Source of the DNA: Longimicrobium sp.
Lineage (GTDB): Bacteria; Gemmatimonadota; Gemmatimonadetes; Longimicrobiales; Longimicrobiaceae
DNA length: 64,000 nucleotides
Assembly (NCBI RefSeq): GCF_035474595.1
Contig: NZ_DATIND010000127.1
Location: 1 to 64,000 of the forward strand
Direction of reading: 5' to 3'
This document shows positions 8,445 to 16,295 of this stretch, in pieces (position 1 is the first letter of the stretch; each line of letters begins with the position of its first letter). Both the position numbers and the translations under genes were made by a program. Below the pieces are notes generated by a model that saw only the letters and a list, made by a program, of their open reading frames with translations, did not search any database and was not told the origin of the DNA.

Positions 8445-9872
8445 TCAGTCGTACCACCCCTCCAGATACCACCCCCCCGATGCCGCGTCGCGGAAGAGCA
8501 GCCCCAGCCACCCGTCGGGCGACTCGACCCGCCAGTATTCCCGCGCGGTTCCGCCGCTCCACCATCCCCCCGAAATCCGCTCCGGCCCCTCGCAGCGAGT
8601 TTTCCACAGACCCGGTGGAAAACTCCCCTTGACAGACCCCGCGAAAAGCCCAAGTCGGCCTCCGTCCACGGCTTGGAGATCCACTCCCAGCGGGCGCCGC
8701 TCGGGGCCCTCGCGGACGCGGATCGCGCGGGGCTCGGGAAGGCGCCGCAGGCACAGGTCCAGGCACCCGCGCCCCAGCTGGGGGAGGTCGGGGACGGGGA
8801 GATCGGACCCGGGGGGATGGGCGGTGGTGAAGGCCGCGATCCCGCCGCTTCCGCGCGCGTCCCACGCCGCGTGCTCGCCGGGGAGATGCGCCCCGTGGCG
8901 CACCGCGCCGCTCAGCGCCCCCTCGCCCCAGCGCGCGAACACGGAGAGGAGCGCGGCGTGCAGCGCGCCGGGGTCGGGCGCCGGCGCGCGGAAGGCGTCC
9001 AGCTGGTCGGCCCGCGGCGCCGCGTCGCCGACCGCCTCGAGCCGGATGGCGGCGATGGGCCCGCCCGCCGGCGGCTCCTCGGCGGCGCGGCGGCAGAGGT
9101 CGGCCAGCACCCGCGCCTCGGCCGTGGGGCGCGCAGGGCGCACCTCGCGCGCGTCCTCGGTGCGGGTCGCGCCGTCGACGGTCAGCACCAGCCGGAGCCG
9201 CGCGGGAATGCGCTGGCGCTCGTCCAGCTGCCGGCAGACCGCGTCGATCAGCCCGGGAAGGACGAAGCGCAGCGGCTCGGTGGATTCGATCGCCGGCTCG
9301 AACTCGGCTTCCGCCGCGGGGATCTCGGGATCCGCCGGGCGGAAGGGCCAGCGCGGGTCGACGGCGCCGGCCAGCCGCCACGCCGCCAGCCCGGCCGAGC
9401 CGAAGCGCAGCTCCACGTCGGACGGCGACAATTCCGCGAGATGGCCGCAGGTGGCCACGCCCAGCAGCCCCAGCGTCTCGCGCAGGTCGGCGGGGATGGG
9501 AAGGAGGGCCAGCGAGCGGCGGCGGAGATAGCGCGCGTCGGCGCCGGCGGGGACCACGCGGTAGTCCGTCCCCCGCTCGCGGGTGGCCGCCGCCGCGGCG
9601 ATGCAGGTGGAGGCGATCCCCACACGCGCGTCGAAGCCGGCGCGGCGCGCGGCGGCCAGGAGCGCGCGCGCCACCGCCACGTCGCCGCCGCGGCGCTCCA
9701 TCCCGCACGCGTCGGCCCACAGCGCGCGCGGGTGCTCGCGCACGGGGGTCACGCGCGGGGCGGCGCGCAGCAGGGCGCCGGCCAGCGCGGCGCGCGCCTC
9801 AGCGCCGGGCGCCGGCTCGCCGGTCGGCGGCGCGGGAAGCCGTATGCAGGCGATTCGTCGGTTCGTGGACAA
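8445..9872 (-). CDS. imuB: ImuB, Y-family polymerase-like mutasome protein
   Basis: About 475 aa from a TTG at 9872; the upstream frame remains open but ImuB proteins begin close to the ACIRLP motif, here RIACIRLPAPP. The palm-like part (RALWADACGMERRGGD, then RVGIASTCIAAAAAT), the little-finger-like region and the C-terminal signature (REYWRVESPDGWLGLLFRD) follow in the right order. ImuB lacks polymerase activity in known systems and links DnaE2 to the beta clamp. The start overlaps the end of imuA by 74 bases, and dnaE2 follows 54 bases downstream. The exact start is uncertain. Confidence 0.85.
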   Translation of the reverse strand: MSTNRRIACIRLPAPPTGEPAPGAEARAALAGALLRAAPRVTPVREHPRALWADACGMERRGGDVAVARALLAAARRAGFDARVGIASTCIAAAAATRERGTDYRVVPAGADARYLRRRSLALLPIPADLRETLGLLGVATCGHLAELSPSDVELRFGSAGLAAWRLAGAVDPRWPFRPADPEIPAAEAEFEPAIESTEPLRFVLPGLIDAVCRQLDERQRIPARLRLVLTVDGATRTEDAREVRPARPTAEARVLADLCRRAAEEPPAGGPIAAIRLEAVGDAAPRADQLDAFRAPAPDPGALHAALLSVFARWGEGALSGAVRHGAHLPGEHAAWDARGSGGIAAFTTAHPPGSDLPVPDLPQLGRGCLDLCLRRLPEPRAIRVREGPERRPLGVDLQAVDGGRLGLFAGSVKGSFPPGLWKTRCEGPERISGGWWSGGTAREYWRVESPDGWLGLLFRDAASGGWYLEGWYD

Positions 9873-10545
9873 GCTCCACCTCGCGTTCCCCCGTGCGCGC
9901 GCTCGCGGACCGGGCCATCCGCACCCCCGAGCGCCGGCGGAAGCGCCCGCCCGTGCGCAGCCCCGTGCCCTCGCCCGCGCGGCGGAACTCCAGCCGCACG
10001 TCGGCGCGCCACCCGGGGTTTTCGTCCTCCGTCGACACCAGCAGCGCCGTGTCCGTCTCCCGCGCCAGCGCGCGGAGGCGGTGCGCCTCGGTGGGGTCGG
10101 GCGCGGGGCCGTCGAGGACCACGAGCCCGAAGGCGCCGGTGCGCACCAGCTGCTCGGCCACCCACGCGCCTTCCATCTCCCGGTCCGCCGTGGGGGGACG
10201 GGCCACCCACAGCCCCGGCGCGGAGTGCCCGTCCGGGCCGCACCACGCCGCGGGGTCCAGCGTGTGCGTGGCATCGACCAGGGCGACGAGGGTCTCGCGC
10301 GTGGCCGTCTCCACCAGCGCGCGCACGGCGGCGGTGCGCCCCGATGTCCCCTGGCCGCTCCACAGCGTGGCCGCGCCGCGGGGAACGCCGGCGGGAAGGA
10401 GCTGGTCCAGCGCGCGCACCCCCGTGCGGAACCCCGCGCGCTCCGGCGCCCCCTCCAGCCCGGGAAGCGGGCGGATGGCGGTGCCGAAGCGCTTTTCCAG
10501 CTCCACGCGAAGCTGGCTCAGGTCCCGGGCTGCGGCTGTGCTCAC
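9799..10545 (-). CDS. imuA: ImuA, RecA-like mutasome accessory protein
   Basis: 248 aa. The N-terminal lead (LSQLRVELEKRFG) and RTGVRALDQLLPAGVPRGAATLWSG match the ImuA/SulA-like RecA-fold family. The P-loop is degenerate (GQGTSGRT, Arg in place of Lys). Later LVVLDGP marks the Walker B strand. The C-terminal tail is Arg-rich. In other bacteria the ImuA-ImuB-DnaE2 set is induced by DNA damage and causes mutagenesis. This is the first gene of the minus-strand operon. The start has a GTG/ATG choice nearby and no textbook ribosome site. No confident LexA box was identified upstream. Confidence 0.85.
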   Translation of the reverse strand: MSTAAARDLSQLRVELEKRFGTAIRPLPGLEGAPERAGFRTGVRALDQLLPAGVPRGAATLWSGQGTSGRTAAVRALVETATRETLVALVDATHTLDPAAWCGPDGHSAPGLWVARPPTADREMEGAWVAEQLVRTGAFGLVVLDGPAPDPTEAHRLRALARETDTALLVSTEDENPGWRADVRLEFRRAGEGTGLRTGGRFRRRSGVRMARSASARTGEREVELVHEPTNRLHTASRAADRRAGARR

Positions 10546-10705
10546 GGTGGCGTCTCGGTATCGTTACCTGTTCCAGCGGCGGCCTCAATGACGCGCGTCT
10601 GAAGCAAGAGTAATACCGAATAATTTCCGAAGCAACCCACAGGGCGCGGCAACTCCGTATCACTTTGCAAGCCGATGCCAGACGGAAGTTTACGTGATGT
10701 CAAAA

Positions 10706-10919
10706 ATGAGGATCAGGTGTATACATCGTCAAAGTTTTTGCCGCTCACGCCGGGAACGCCGTCCACCTTGACGGCAGGGCAGGAGAGGGTCGGGAAGTGC
10801 ACGTGGAACACGGGAAGATCATAAGGGGAGGGAGAGCGGGGAGTGTGTTGACGACGTAAACCATTGCGTCGTTCACATGCACGACATTGCAGACATGGGC
10901 GCGATCGTCACCTCCCATG
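10706..10919 (-). pseudogene. Possible frameshifted gene remnant
   Basis: Minus-strand reading from ATG 10919 gives a plausible start (MGGDDRAHVCNVVHVNDAMV) that runs into low-complexity sequence and stops near 10750. In another frame the downstream part gives a protein-like end (KVDGVPGVSGKNFDDVYT) to a stop near 10706. A single frameshift in the middle would join both. Third-position GC is lower than in neighbours. No family is recognised; this may be a decayed small gene or chance. Confidence 0.25.
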
Positions 10920-10930
10920 AAAAAAAGGCC

Positions 10931-10992
10931 TCACGCGGAGACGCGGAGACGCGGAGGTGCATGAGCGGTCTCCTCCGCGTCTCCGCGTGAGA
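10931..10992. repeat. Palindromic repeat P1, copy 1
   Basis: Left arm tcacgcggagacgcggag followed by an extra gacgcggag copy; right arm ctccgcgtctccgcgtga ending at 10990. The two arms form a long stem. The same arms occur at 11304-11390 and 13165-13233. Confidence 0.8.
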
Positions 10993-11120
10993 TTGCCGTT
11001 GCCGGAGGCGCGGCGCGGACTCCGTCTCCAGATCGAATCACTTCTTTTCCGCTTCCGTGCGTGCTACGATGGGAGCGCTCCCGACGTGCACGCATCTACC
11101 CCAGAAACGAGAAGAGGACG

Positions 11121-11273
11121 ATGGAGAAGCGGATCAGGCTGGCCCTGGAGGAGCTCGCGGTAACGACGTTCGAAACCGAGTCCAAGGACGCGTTGCAGGC
11201 GCACGTCATCTCCGGCGCGTATCCCACCTGCAGGACGTGCCCGACCATCAACGGCACCTGCTGCACGCCCTGA
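11121..11273 (+). CDS. Lanthipeptide-like (pinensin-type) precursor peptide
   Basis: 50 aa with a strong ribosome site (GAAGAGG) before the ATG. The N-terminal half (IRLALEELAVTTFET) matches the leader pattern L-x-L-E-x-L-A-V-x-x-F-E-T seen in pinensin-family precursors; the C-terminal half (YPTCRTCPTINGTCCTP) is rich in Thr and has four Cys, suitable for lanthionine rings. It shares the leader with the 65-aa peptide at 61629. No dehydratase or cyclase gene is in the window, so modification would have to come from enzymes encoded elsewhere. The gene is bracketed by two P1 palindromes. The product class is inferred from sequence pattern only. Confidence 0.7.
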   Translation: MEKRIRLALEELAVTTFETESKDALQAHVISGAYPTCRTCPTINGTCCTP

Positions 11274-11303
11274 CGCCAAAGTCTATCTGCTGAAAGAAAG
11301 ACG

Positions 11304-11390
11304 CTCACGCGGAGACGCGGAGACACGGAGAACTCACAGCATGTGCTGAGTTCTCTGCGTCTCCGCGTCTCCGCGTGAGATTGCTGTTCC
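11304..11390. repeat. Palindromic repeat P1, copy 2
   Basis: Left arm ctcacgcggagacgcggaga and right arm tctccgcgtctccgcgtgag form a long stem with a 20-30 base loop. It lies 30 bases after the precursor peptide and could serve as its transcription terminator. Confidence 0.8.
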
Positions 11391-11414
11391 CGAGGCGCGG
11401 AGGGAGCGCAAAAA

Positions 11415-11444
11415 GGCGGCGCCCCTCGCGAAAGGAGCGCCGCC
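11415..11444 (-). terminator. Intrinsic terminator of the amino-acid permease
   Basis: On the minus strand, the stem ggcggcgctcc / ggggcgccgcc is followed by five T residues (11410-11414 as A on the plus strand). It lies 31 bases after the stop of the permease gene. Confidence 0.8.
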
Positions 11445-11475
11445 GTCGGATGCGGGAGACGACTGCCGGTGGCGC

Positions 11476-13011
11476 TCAGCTCCCCGCTGCGGGGCGGTCG
11501 CGCAGGTTGCTCTTCCAGTAGCCGTACAGGAAGTAGAACACCAGCCCCACGACCAGCCAGATCACGAAGCGCTTCCAGGTGATCAGCGGCAGCTGGTACA
11601 TCAGGAAGCCGCACGACAGGATCGCCGCCGGGGCCACGAACCACACCGCCGGCGTGCGGAACGGCCGGTGGCGCTCCGGCTCGCGCAGGCGCAGCGCCAT
11701 CACCCCGACCGCCACCAGCACGAAGGCGAACAGGGTGCCGATGTTGGTGAGCTCGATCACCTCGTTGATGTTCGCGAACGCCGCGAAGAAGGCCACGAAC
11801 GCGCCCGTCAGGATGGTCGTCACGTGCGGCGTGCGGTACTTGGGGTGCAGCTTCGCGGCGAACGGCGGCAGCAGCCCGTCGCGCGCCATGGAGAAGAAGA
11901 TGCGCGGCTGCCCCATCTGGAACACCAGCAGCACCGAAGCCATGGCGATCACGGCGCCGAAGGAGATGATCCCCGCCGCCCAGTTGTAGCCGCGCTCGGT
12001 GAACGCCGCCGCCAGCGGGTCGGCGCTGCCGTGCGAGTTCCACGGCACCAGACCGGTCATCACCAGCGTCACCACGATGTAGATGATGGAGGTGGCGATC
12101 AGCGACAGGATCATCGCCTTCGGCATGTCGCGCTGCGGGTCCTTGGCCTCCTCGGCCGCCGTCGACACCGCGTCGAAGCCGATGTAGGCGAAGAAGATGA
12201 GCGCCGCGCCCGCGAACACGCCGTTCCAGCCGTTGGGCATGAACGGGTGCCAGTTGGCCGGCTTCACCCAGAACGAGCCCATGGCGATGAAGAAGAAGAG
12301 GATCGCCAGCTTCAGGATCACCATCACCGTGTTGGCCCACGCGCTCTCGCGGATGCCGATGACCAGGATCCAGGTGATCAGCGCCACGATCAGCACCGCC
12401 GGCAGGTTGATGATCACGGGAAAGCCCAGGATGTGCGGCGCCGTGGTCCACGCATGCGCGGCCTCGATCATCGTCGGATCCGTGCTCGGCGTCGCCGCGT
12501 GTACTGCCGTGAACCCCTGGAACGCCGTCCGCGGGTCGGTGGCCAGCCACGACGGCATGTGGATGCCGAACCCCGAGAGCAGCGTGGTGAAGTACGCCGA
12601 CCAGCTCACCGCCACGGCGATGTTCCCCACCGCGTACTCGATGATCAGGTCCCACCCGATGATCCAGGCGATCAGCTCGCCCAGCGTGGCGTACGCGTAG
12701 GTGTAGGCGCTCCCGGCCTGCGGGATCAGCGACGCGAACTCGGCGTAGCACAGCGCCGCGAAGCCGCAGGCGATGGCCACCAGCACGTACGACACCACCA
12801 GCCCGGGTCCGGCGCCGGGGTGGTTGGGCCCGCCCGACACGGCCGTGCCCGCGCCCGAGAAGATCCCCGCGCCGATGATGGCGCCGATCCCCAGCGCGGT
12901 GAGCTGCCAGACGCCCAGGGAGCGCCGCAGACCGTGCTCCACCTCCGTCTGCGGGTCCACGTGCTCGTCGCGGATCTCGCTGATGGGCTTCCTGCGGAAC
13001 AGTGCGTTCAT
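11476..13011 (-). CDS. APC-family amino-acid permease
   Basis: 511 aa integral membrane protein with about 12-14 helices. The first helix motif (GIGAIIGAGIFSGAGTAVSG) is the substrate-binding signature of the amino acid-polyamine-organocation family, and the EFASLIPQAGSAYTYAYATL segment matches cationic amino-acid transporter-like permeases (YfnA/CAT group). It is expected to import an amino acid with protons at the inner membrane. An extended cytoplasmic N-terminus (about 30 residues) precedes the first helix. It is a single-gene unit with its own terminator at 11415-11444 and a P1 palindrome upstream. Substrate not readable. Confidence 0.9.
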   Translation of the reverse strand: MNALFRRKPISEIRDEHVDPQTEVEHGLRRSLGVWQLTALGIGAIIGAGIFSGAGTAVSGGPNHPGAGPGLVVSYVLVAIACGFAALCYAEFASLIPQAGSAYTYAYATLGELIAWIIGWDLIIEYAVGNIAVAVSWSAYFTTLLSGFGIHMPSWLATDPRTAFQGFTAVHAATPSTDPTMIEAAHAWTTAPHILGFPVIINLPAVLIVALITWILVIGIRESAWANTVMVILKLAILFFFIAMGSFWVKPANWHPFMPNGWNGVFAGAALIFFAYIGFDAVSTAAEEAKDPQRDMPKAMILSLIATSIIYIVVTLVMTGLVPWNSHGSADPLAAAFTERGYNWAAGIISFGAVIAMASVLLVFQMGQPRIFFSMARDGLLPPFAAKLHPKYRTPHVTTILTGAFVAFFAAFANINEVIELTNIGTLFAFVLVAVGVMALRLREPERHRPFRTPAVWFVAPAAILSCGFLMYQLPLITWKRFVIWLVVGLVFYFLYGYWKSNLRDRPAAGS

Positions 13012-13164
13012 GGGCTGGATGGAGAAGGGGGCGGCGGGGGAGGGGACCCCCTGGATACCCGTGGCGGGCCCGGTGTGTTGCTGGGACGCCGCGAAACTAT
13101 GCGCCCCGCGAGCCCTCGCGCAACGGATTCGCGTTTCCGATCAAGGATTCGGCGAAAGATGCAT

Positions 13165-13233
13165 CTCACGCGGAGACGCGGAGACGCGGGGAAAACCGCC
13201 GTTCTCCGCGCCTCCGCGTCTCCCGCGTGAGAT
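13165..13233. repeat. Palindromic repeat P1, copy 3
   Basis: Left arm tctcacgcggagacgcggag and right arm ctccgcgtctcccgcgtgaga, with a short loop. It lies between the permease start and the terminator of the symporter gene. Confidence 0.8.
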
Positions 13234-13255
13234 CCAGCGATGCCCGTGCGAGCAC

Positions 13256-13288
13256 GAAAAAGGGCGAGACACCCAGGTCTCGCCCTTC
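13256..13288 (-). terminator. Intrinsic terminator of the symporter gene
   Basis: Minus-strand stem aagggcgagac / gtctcgccctt with a 6-base loop followed by TTTTT. It lies 28 bases beyond the symporter stop. Confidence 0.85.
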
Positions 13289-13315
13289 TCGTTCGATCGA
13301 TTCGCCCGGCCCGCG

Positions 13316-14674
13316 TCAGTCCGCCGACGCCGGGTCCATGTCGCCGGCGATGGGGCGGTGGTCGGGGATGCGGCCCACGCCGGGCTCCTGCTCCACGCCC
13401 AGCTGGCGGGGCGACTCCTCCGGTGGGATCACGGGGGCGTTCGGGTCGAACTCGCCCTCCCAGCGCGCCATCACCACCGTCGCCAGGCAGTTGCCCACCA
13501 GGTTCACCGTGGTCCGCGCCATGTCCATCAGCTCGTCGACGCCCAGGATCACGGCCACGCCCTCCAGCGGCAGCCCGAAGGTCGCCAGGGTGCCCGAGAG
13601 GATCACCAGCGAGGCGCGCGGCACTGCGGCGACGCCCTTGGAGGTGATCATCAGCGTCAGCATCATCGTGAGCTGGTGCCAGAACGTCAGCGGGTGCCCG
13701 GCCGCCTGCGCCACGAAGATCGACGCCAGCGCCAGGTACAGCGTGGTACCGTCCAGGTTGAACGAGTATCCGGTGGGCATCACGAACGCCACGATCCGCC
13801 GCGGCACCCCGATCCCCTCCATCGCCTGCATGGCCCGCGGCAGCGCCGCCTCGCTCGAGGTGGTCGAGAACGCGATCAGCGCCGGCTGCCGCACCGCCTG
13901 CAGGAACTTGCGGATCGGCACCCGCGCGGCGAGGGCGATGGGAAGGAGGACGCAGAGGATGAAGACCACCAGCGCGCCGTACAGCGTCAGGATCAGCTTC
14001 CCCAGGTTCACCAGCACGCCCAGCCCGCTGTGGCTCACCGTCACCCCGATGGCCGCGCCGATGCCGATGGGCGCGAAGCGCATGATGATGGCGGTGAACT
14101 TGAACATGATCTCCGCCAGCGCCTCGCAGAAGCCGATCATCAGCTCCTTGGGCCGCCCGCGCACCTGCGACAGCGCCACCGCGAACAGCACCGACCAGAA
14201 GACGATCTGCAGCACCTCGTTGTGCACCGCCGCCTCGGCAAAGCTCTGCGGCACCAGGTGCTCCAGGAACGAGCCCAGCGTCAGGTCGTGCCCCTTGGCC
14301 GCCAGCTCCGCGCCGGTGGTGGCGGGCGCCTGCAGCTGCACGCCCACGCCCGGCTTCACTAGGTTCACCGCGCCCAGCCCGATGAACAGCGCGACGGTGG
14401 TCACCAGCTCGAAGTAGATGAGCGACTTCAGCGCCAGGCGGCCCACGCGCTTCATGTCGTCGCCGTGCCCCGCGATCCCGATCACCAGCGTGCTGAAGAT
14501 GATCGGCACGATGATCGACTTGATCATCCGCAGGAAGATGGTCGACAGCGGCTTCAGCGACGTGGCCTCGAACCCCCCGTTCCCCACGGGGAAGAGGAAG
14601 CCGAGCAGCACGCCGGTGGCCATGCCGATCAGGATCCACTGGGTCAGCGAGACGCGGCGGAAGAGCTTCAGCAT
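13316..14674 (-). CDS. Dicarboxylate/amino acid:cation symporter
   Basis: 452 aa member of the DAACS family (GltP/DctA group), which imports glutamate, aspartate or C4-dicarboxylates with Na+ or H+. Recognisable parts are the N-terminal helices (TQWILIGMATGVLLGFLFP), the Ser-rich re-entrant loop with AFSTTSSEAALPRAMQAME, and the helix 7 motif MPTGYSFNLDGTTLYLALAS. The late VDELMDMARTTVNLVGNCLA supplies the substrate-binding Asp, Arg and Asn. Start ATG 14674 was preferred over 14719 because the family begins here. The C-terminal tail of about 35 residues is acidic and Pro-rich. Its own terminator follows. Confidence 0.93.
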   Translation of the reverse strand: MLKLFRRVSLTQWILIGMATGVLLGFLFPVGNGGFEATSLKPLSTIFLRMIKSIIVPIIFSTLVIGIAGHGDDMKRVGRLALKSLIYFELVTTVALFIGLGAVNLVKPGVGVQLQAPATTGAELAAKGHDLTLGSFLEHLVPQSFAEAAVHNEVLQIVFWSVLFAVALSQVRGRPKELMIGFCEALAEIMFKFTAIIMRFAPIGIGAAIGVTVSHSGLGVLVNLGKLILTLYGALVVFILCVLLPIALAARVPIRKFLQAVRQPALIAFSTTSSEAALPRAMQAMEGIGVPRRIVAFVMPTGYSFNLDGTTLYLALASIFVAQAAGHPLTFWHQLTMMLTLMITSKGVAAVPRASLVILSGTLATFGLPLEGVAVILGVDELMDMARTTVNLVGNCLATVVMARWEGEFDPNAPVIPPEESPRQLGVEQEPGVGRIPDHRPIAGDMDPASAD

Positions 14675-15238
14675 CGTGTGAGCGGGTAGCCGGTGGGGGC
14701 GGAGCGGGCGCGGGCGCACCCGGAAACGAAGGCCGCCGCCCCGTGAGGCTCACGGAGCGGCGGCCCCCACAAACCGGGCGGGTAGTATGCCGCCGGACCC
14801 GCTGTCCCGCAAGGTCTTACGCTCTTCGGGAAGGGACGACGGGCGGTTTGGGCGTGTTTGGCGCCGAGGCGCCAAACCGGGCTGCGCGTCCGCAACCTCG
14901 CGCCGCCCTCACCCCCCGCCGGAGGGCGCGACCCTCTCCCGTCCCGGGAGAGGGTGGCTCTCCAGCATCCGTGCGAGCCGGGCGGGCACAATGCCTCGGA
15001 CCCGCACCCATCTCGTCGAGCTACCTCTCCCGGTACGGGAGAGGTGGACGGCCTCGGCCGGCCGGAGAGGGCGCGATGCTGCGGCCGGCCACCGCACTTT
15101 CGACCAGCACCGTCCTGGACTTCCTCGTCCCGCACGGATGCTCGCCTCGCCAAGCAGCGCTGGGCCGGGGGAGGAGGCCGTCTGCGCATCGCAGCCGCGC
15201 AGCCGGCCCCGGACGCCTCGCCCCGGCCCGCGTTCCGC
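14675..15238. other. Intergenic with palindrome and repeat R1
   Basis: A 35-base palindrome at 14731-14765 (ggccgccgccccgtgag / ctcacggagcggcggcc) lies upstream of the symporter gene and may be a terminator for transcripts coming from the exbD side. Repeat R1 copy 2 fills 14868-15073. No gene is supported. Confidence 0.6.
14868..15073 (+). repeat. Dispersed repeat family R1, copy 2
   Basis: Starts with the block ggcgccaaaccgggctgcgc shared with 127 and ends in the 43-bp core (15031-15073) identical to two other sites. It is shorter than copy 1 in the middle. It has two internal palindromes, ccctctcccg/cgggagaggg and acctctcccg/cgggagaggt. Confidence 0.8.
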
Positions 15239-15652
15239 TCAGCTTCCGGCGCGCGGCACCAGCCCGATCACCTCCACGCCGGCGGCGCGCGTCGCGTCCA
15301 CCGCCGTCACCACGTCGCCGTAGGTCAGGTTCTCGCCGCCCTTCACGAACAGCACCTTCCGCGGCCGCCCGGCGAAGGTCCGCTCCACCGCGCTCTGCAG
15401 CCCCTCCGCGCCCACCGGCTGCGTGTTGATGGCGTAGCGGCCGCCGGGGAGCACCTCCAGCACGATCTGGCCGTCCGGCCGGCTCGGGGCGGCCGGGTCG
15501 GTCTTCGGCGGCGGGACCTGCACCGCCATCCCGCGCCGCAGCCCCTGCTGCACCACCATGAAGATGATCAGCAGCACCAGCAGCACGTCGATCATCGGCG
15601 TCACGTTGATCTCCGCCACCGCTCCGCCCCGCTTCGCCGCGGCCATGCCCAT
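15239..15652 (-). CDS. exbD: ExbD/TolR-family biopolymer transport protein (type B, second pair)
   Basis: 137 aa. One N-terminal membrane helix with the conserved proton-pathway aspartate in INVTPMIDVLLVLLIIFMVV, then VQQGLRRGMAVQVPPPK and a periplasmic domain ending VDATRAAGVEVIGLVPRAG. The VQQGL...QVPPPK form is shared with the gene at 16296, so both are type B. ExbD works with ExbB to use the proton gradient to energise TonB. It follows a type A exbD by 35 bases and may form a separate transcription unit, because a terminator lies at 16230. Confidence 0.92.
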   Translation of the reverse strand: MGMAAAKRGGAVAEINVTPMIDVLLVLLIIFMVVQQGLRRGMAVQVPPPKTDPAAPSRPDGQIVLEVLPGGRYAINTQPVGAEGLQSAVERTFAGRPRKVLFVKGGENLTYGDVVTAVDATRAAGVEVIGLVPRAGS

Positions 15653-15687
15653 GCGCGCCTCCCGCTTTCCGGTGGATGGTGACGCTC

Positions 15688-16128
15688 TCAGCGGCGCTCG
15701 TCGCGCCGCGGCATCTCGGTGATCGCCGCGACCCGGCGCACCCCCGCCGCCCGGGCCGCGTCCAGCGCCGTCAGCACGCTCCCGTACCCTACGTCGCGGT
15801 CCGCCTTCAGGTAGATGACGTGATCCTCGGGCGTGCGGGCGTAGATCTCCGCCAGCCGCGCCCGCAGCCGCCCCGGCGCCACCCGCTCCGTCCGCCCCGC
15901 GAAGTCGATGGCGAAGGCGCCGCGCGCGTCCACGAGCAGGGTGGGGTGCCTGTCGCGCTGGTACTCGGTGTGGCGGGCCCGGGGAAGCGCAGCGATGGAC
16001 ATCGCCGGCGTGACGACCATGAAGATGATGAGCAGCACCAGCATCACGTCGATCATCGGCGTGACGTTGATCTCAGCCGCGACCTCGAAGCTCGCCGCCG
16101 GAAGGGTGCCCCGCATGCGCGCCTCCAT
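15688..16128 (-). CDS. exbD: ExbD/TolR-family biopolymer transport protein (type A, second pair)
   Basis: 146 aa. The membrane helix has INVTPMIDVMLVLLIIFMVV followed by TPAMSIAALPRA, the form shared with the exbD at 16767 (type A). The periplasmic domain carries HVIYLKADRDVGYGSVLTAL and ends in DAARAAGVRRVAAITEMPRR, again closest to the 16767 gene. Taken with the type B gene downstream, this looks like a duplicate of the first exbD pair. The start ATG 16128 is 102 bases beyond the operon terminator, so it may have its own promoter. Confidence 0.92.
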   Translation of the reverse strand: MEARMRGTLPAASFEVAAEINVTPMIDVMLVLLIIFMVVTPAMSIAALPRARHTEYQRDRHPTLLVDARGAFAIDFAGRTERVAPGRLRARLAEIYARTPEDHVIYLKADRDVGYGSVLTALDAARAAGVRRVAAITEMPRRDERR

Positions 16129-16198
16129 CGTCCGCGGTTCCCGCCTGCCGCCTTTCCGGGGAAACGCGCCAGCCCCGGCGTTTCTGCCGCGCCGGCCT

Positions 16199-16226
16199 CC
16201 CTATCCCCTATCCCCTGTCCCCTGTG
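16199..16226. repeat. Heptamer repeat (CCCCTAT/CCCCTGT)
   Basis: Four tandem copies of a 7-bp unit, two as cccctat-type and two as cccctgt-type, just beyond the operon terminator. The same heptamer recurs at 38754-38783. Confidence 0.7.
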
Positions 16227-16229
16227 ACG

Positions 16230-16268
16230 AAAAAAGCGCCGGCCGCCCCGTGAGGGGACGGCCGGCGC
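16230..16268 (-). terminator. Intrinsic terminator of tonB-exbB-exbD-exbD
   Basis: On the minus strand, the stem gcgccggccgtcccc / ggggcggccggcgc with a 4-base loop is followed by six T residues. It lies 28 bases past the stop of the second exbD and divides the locus into two transcription units. Confidence 0.88.
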
Positions 16269-16295
16269 TGGACCGGATGGAGCCGCGTCAGGCGC

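Larger units (their letters stand above)
10546..11120. other. Intergenic between imuA and lanthipeptide gene
   Basis: Somewhat AT-richer than the surroundings near 10600-10740, where promoters for imuA on the minus strand could lie. It contains the possible gene remnant at 10706-10919 and palindromic repeat P1 at 10931-10992. Nothing else was recognised. Confidence 0.5.

Noticed and set aside
8418-10613. 731-codon plus-strand frame opposite imuA-imuB
   Set aside because: Low-complexity shadow; the minus strand has the conserved Imu motifs.
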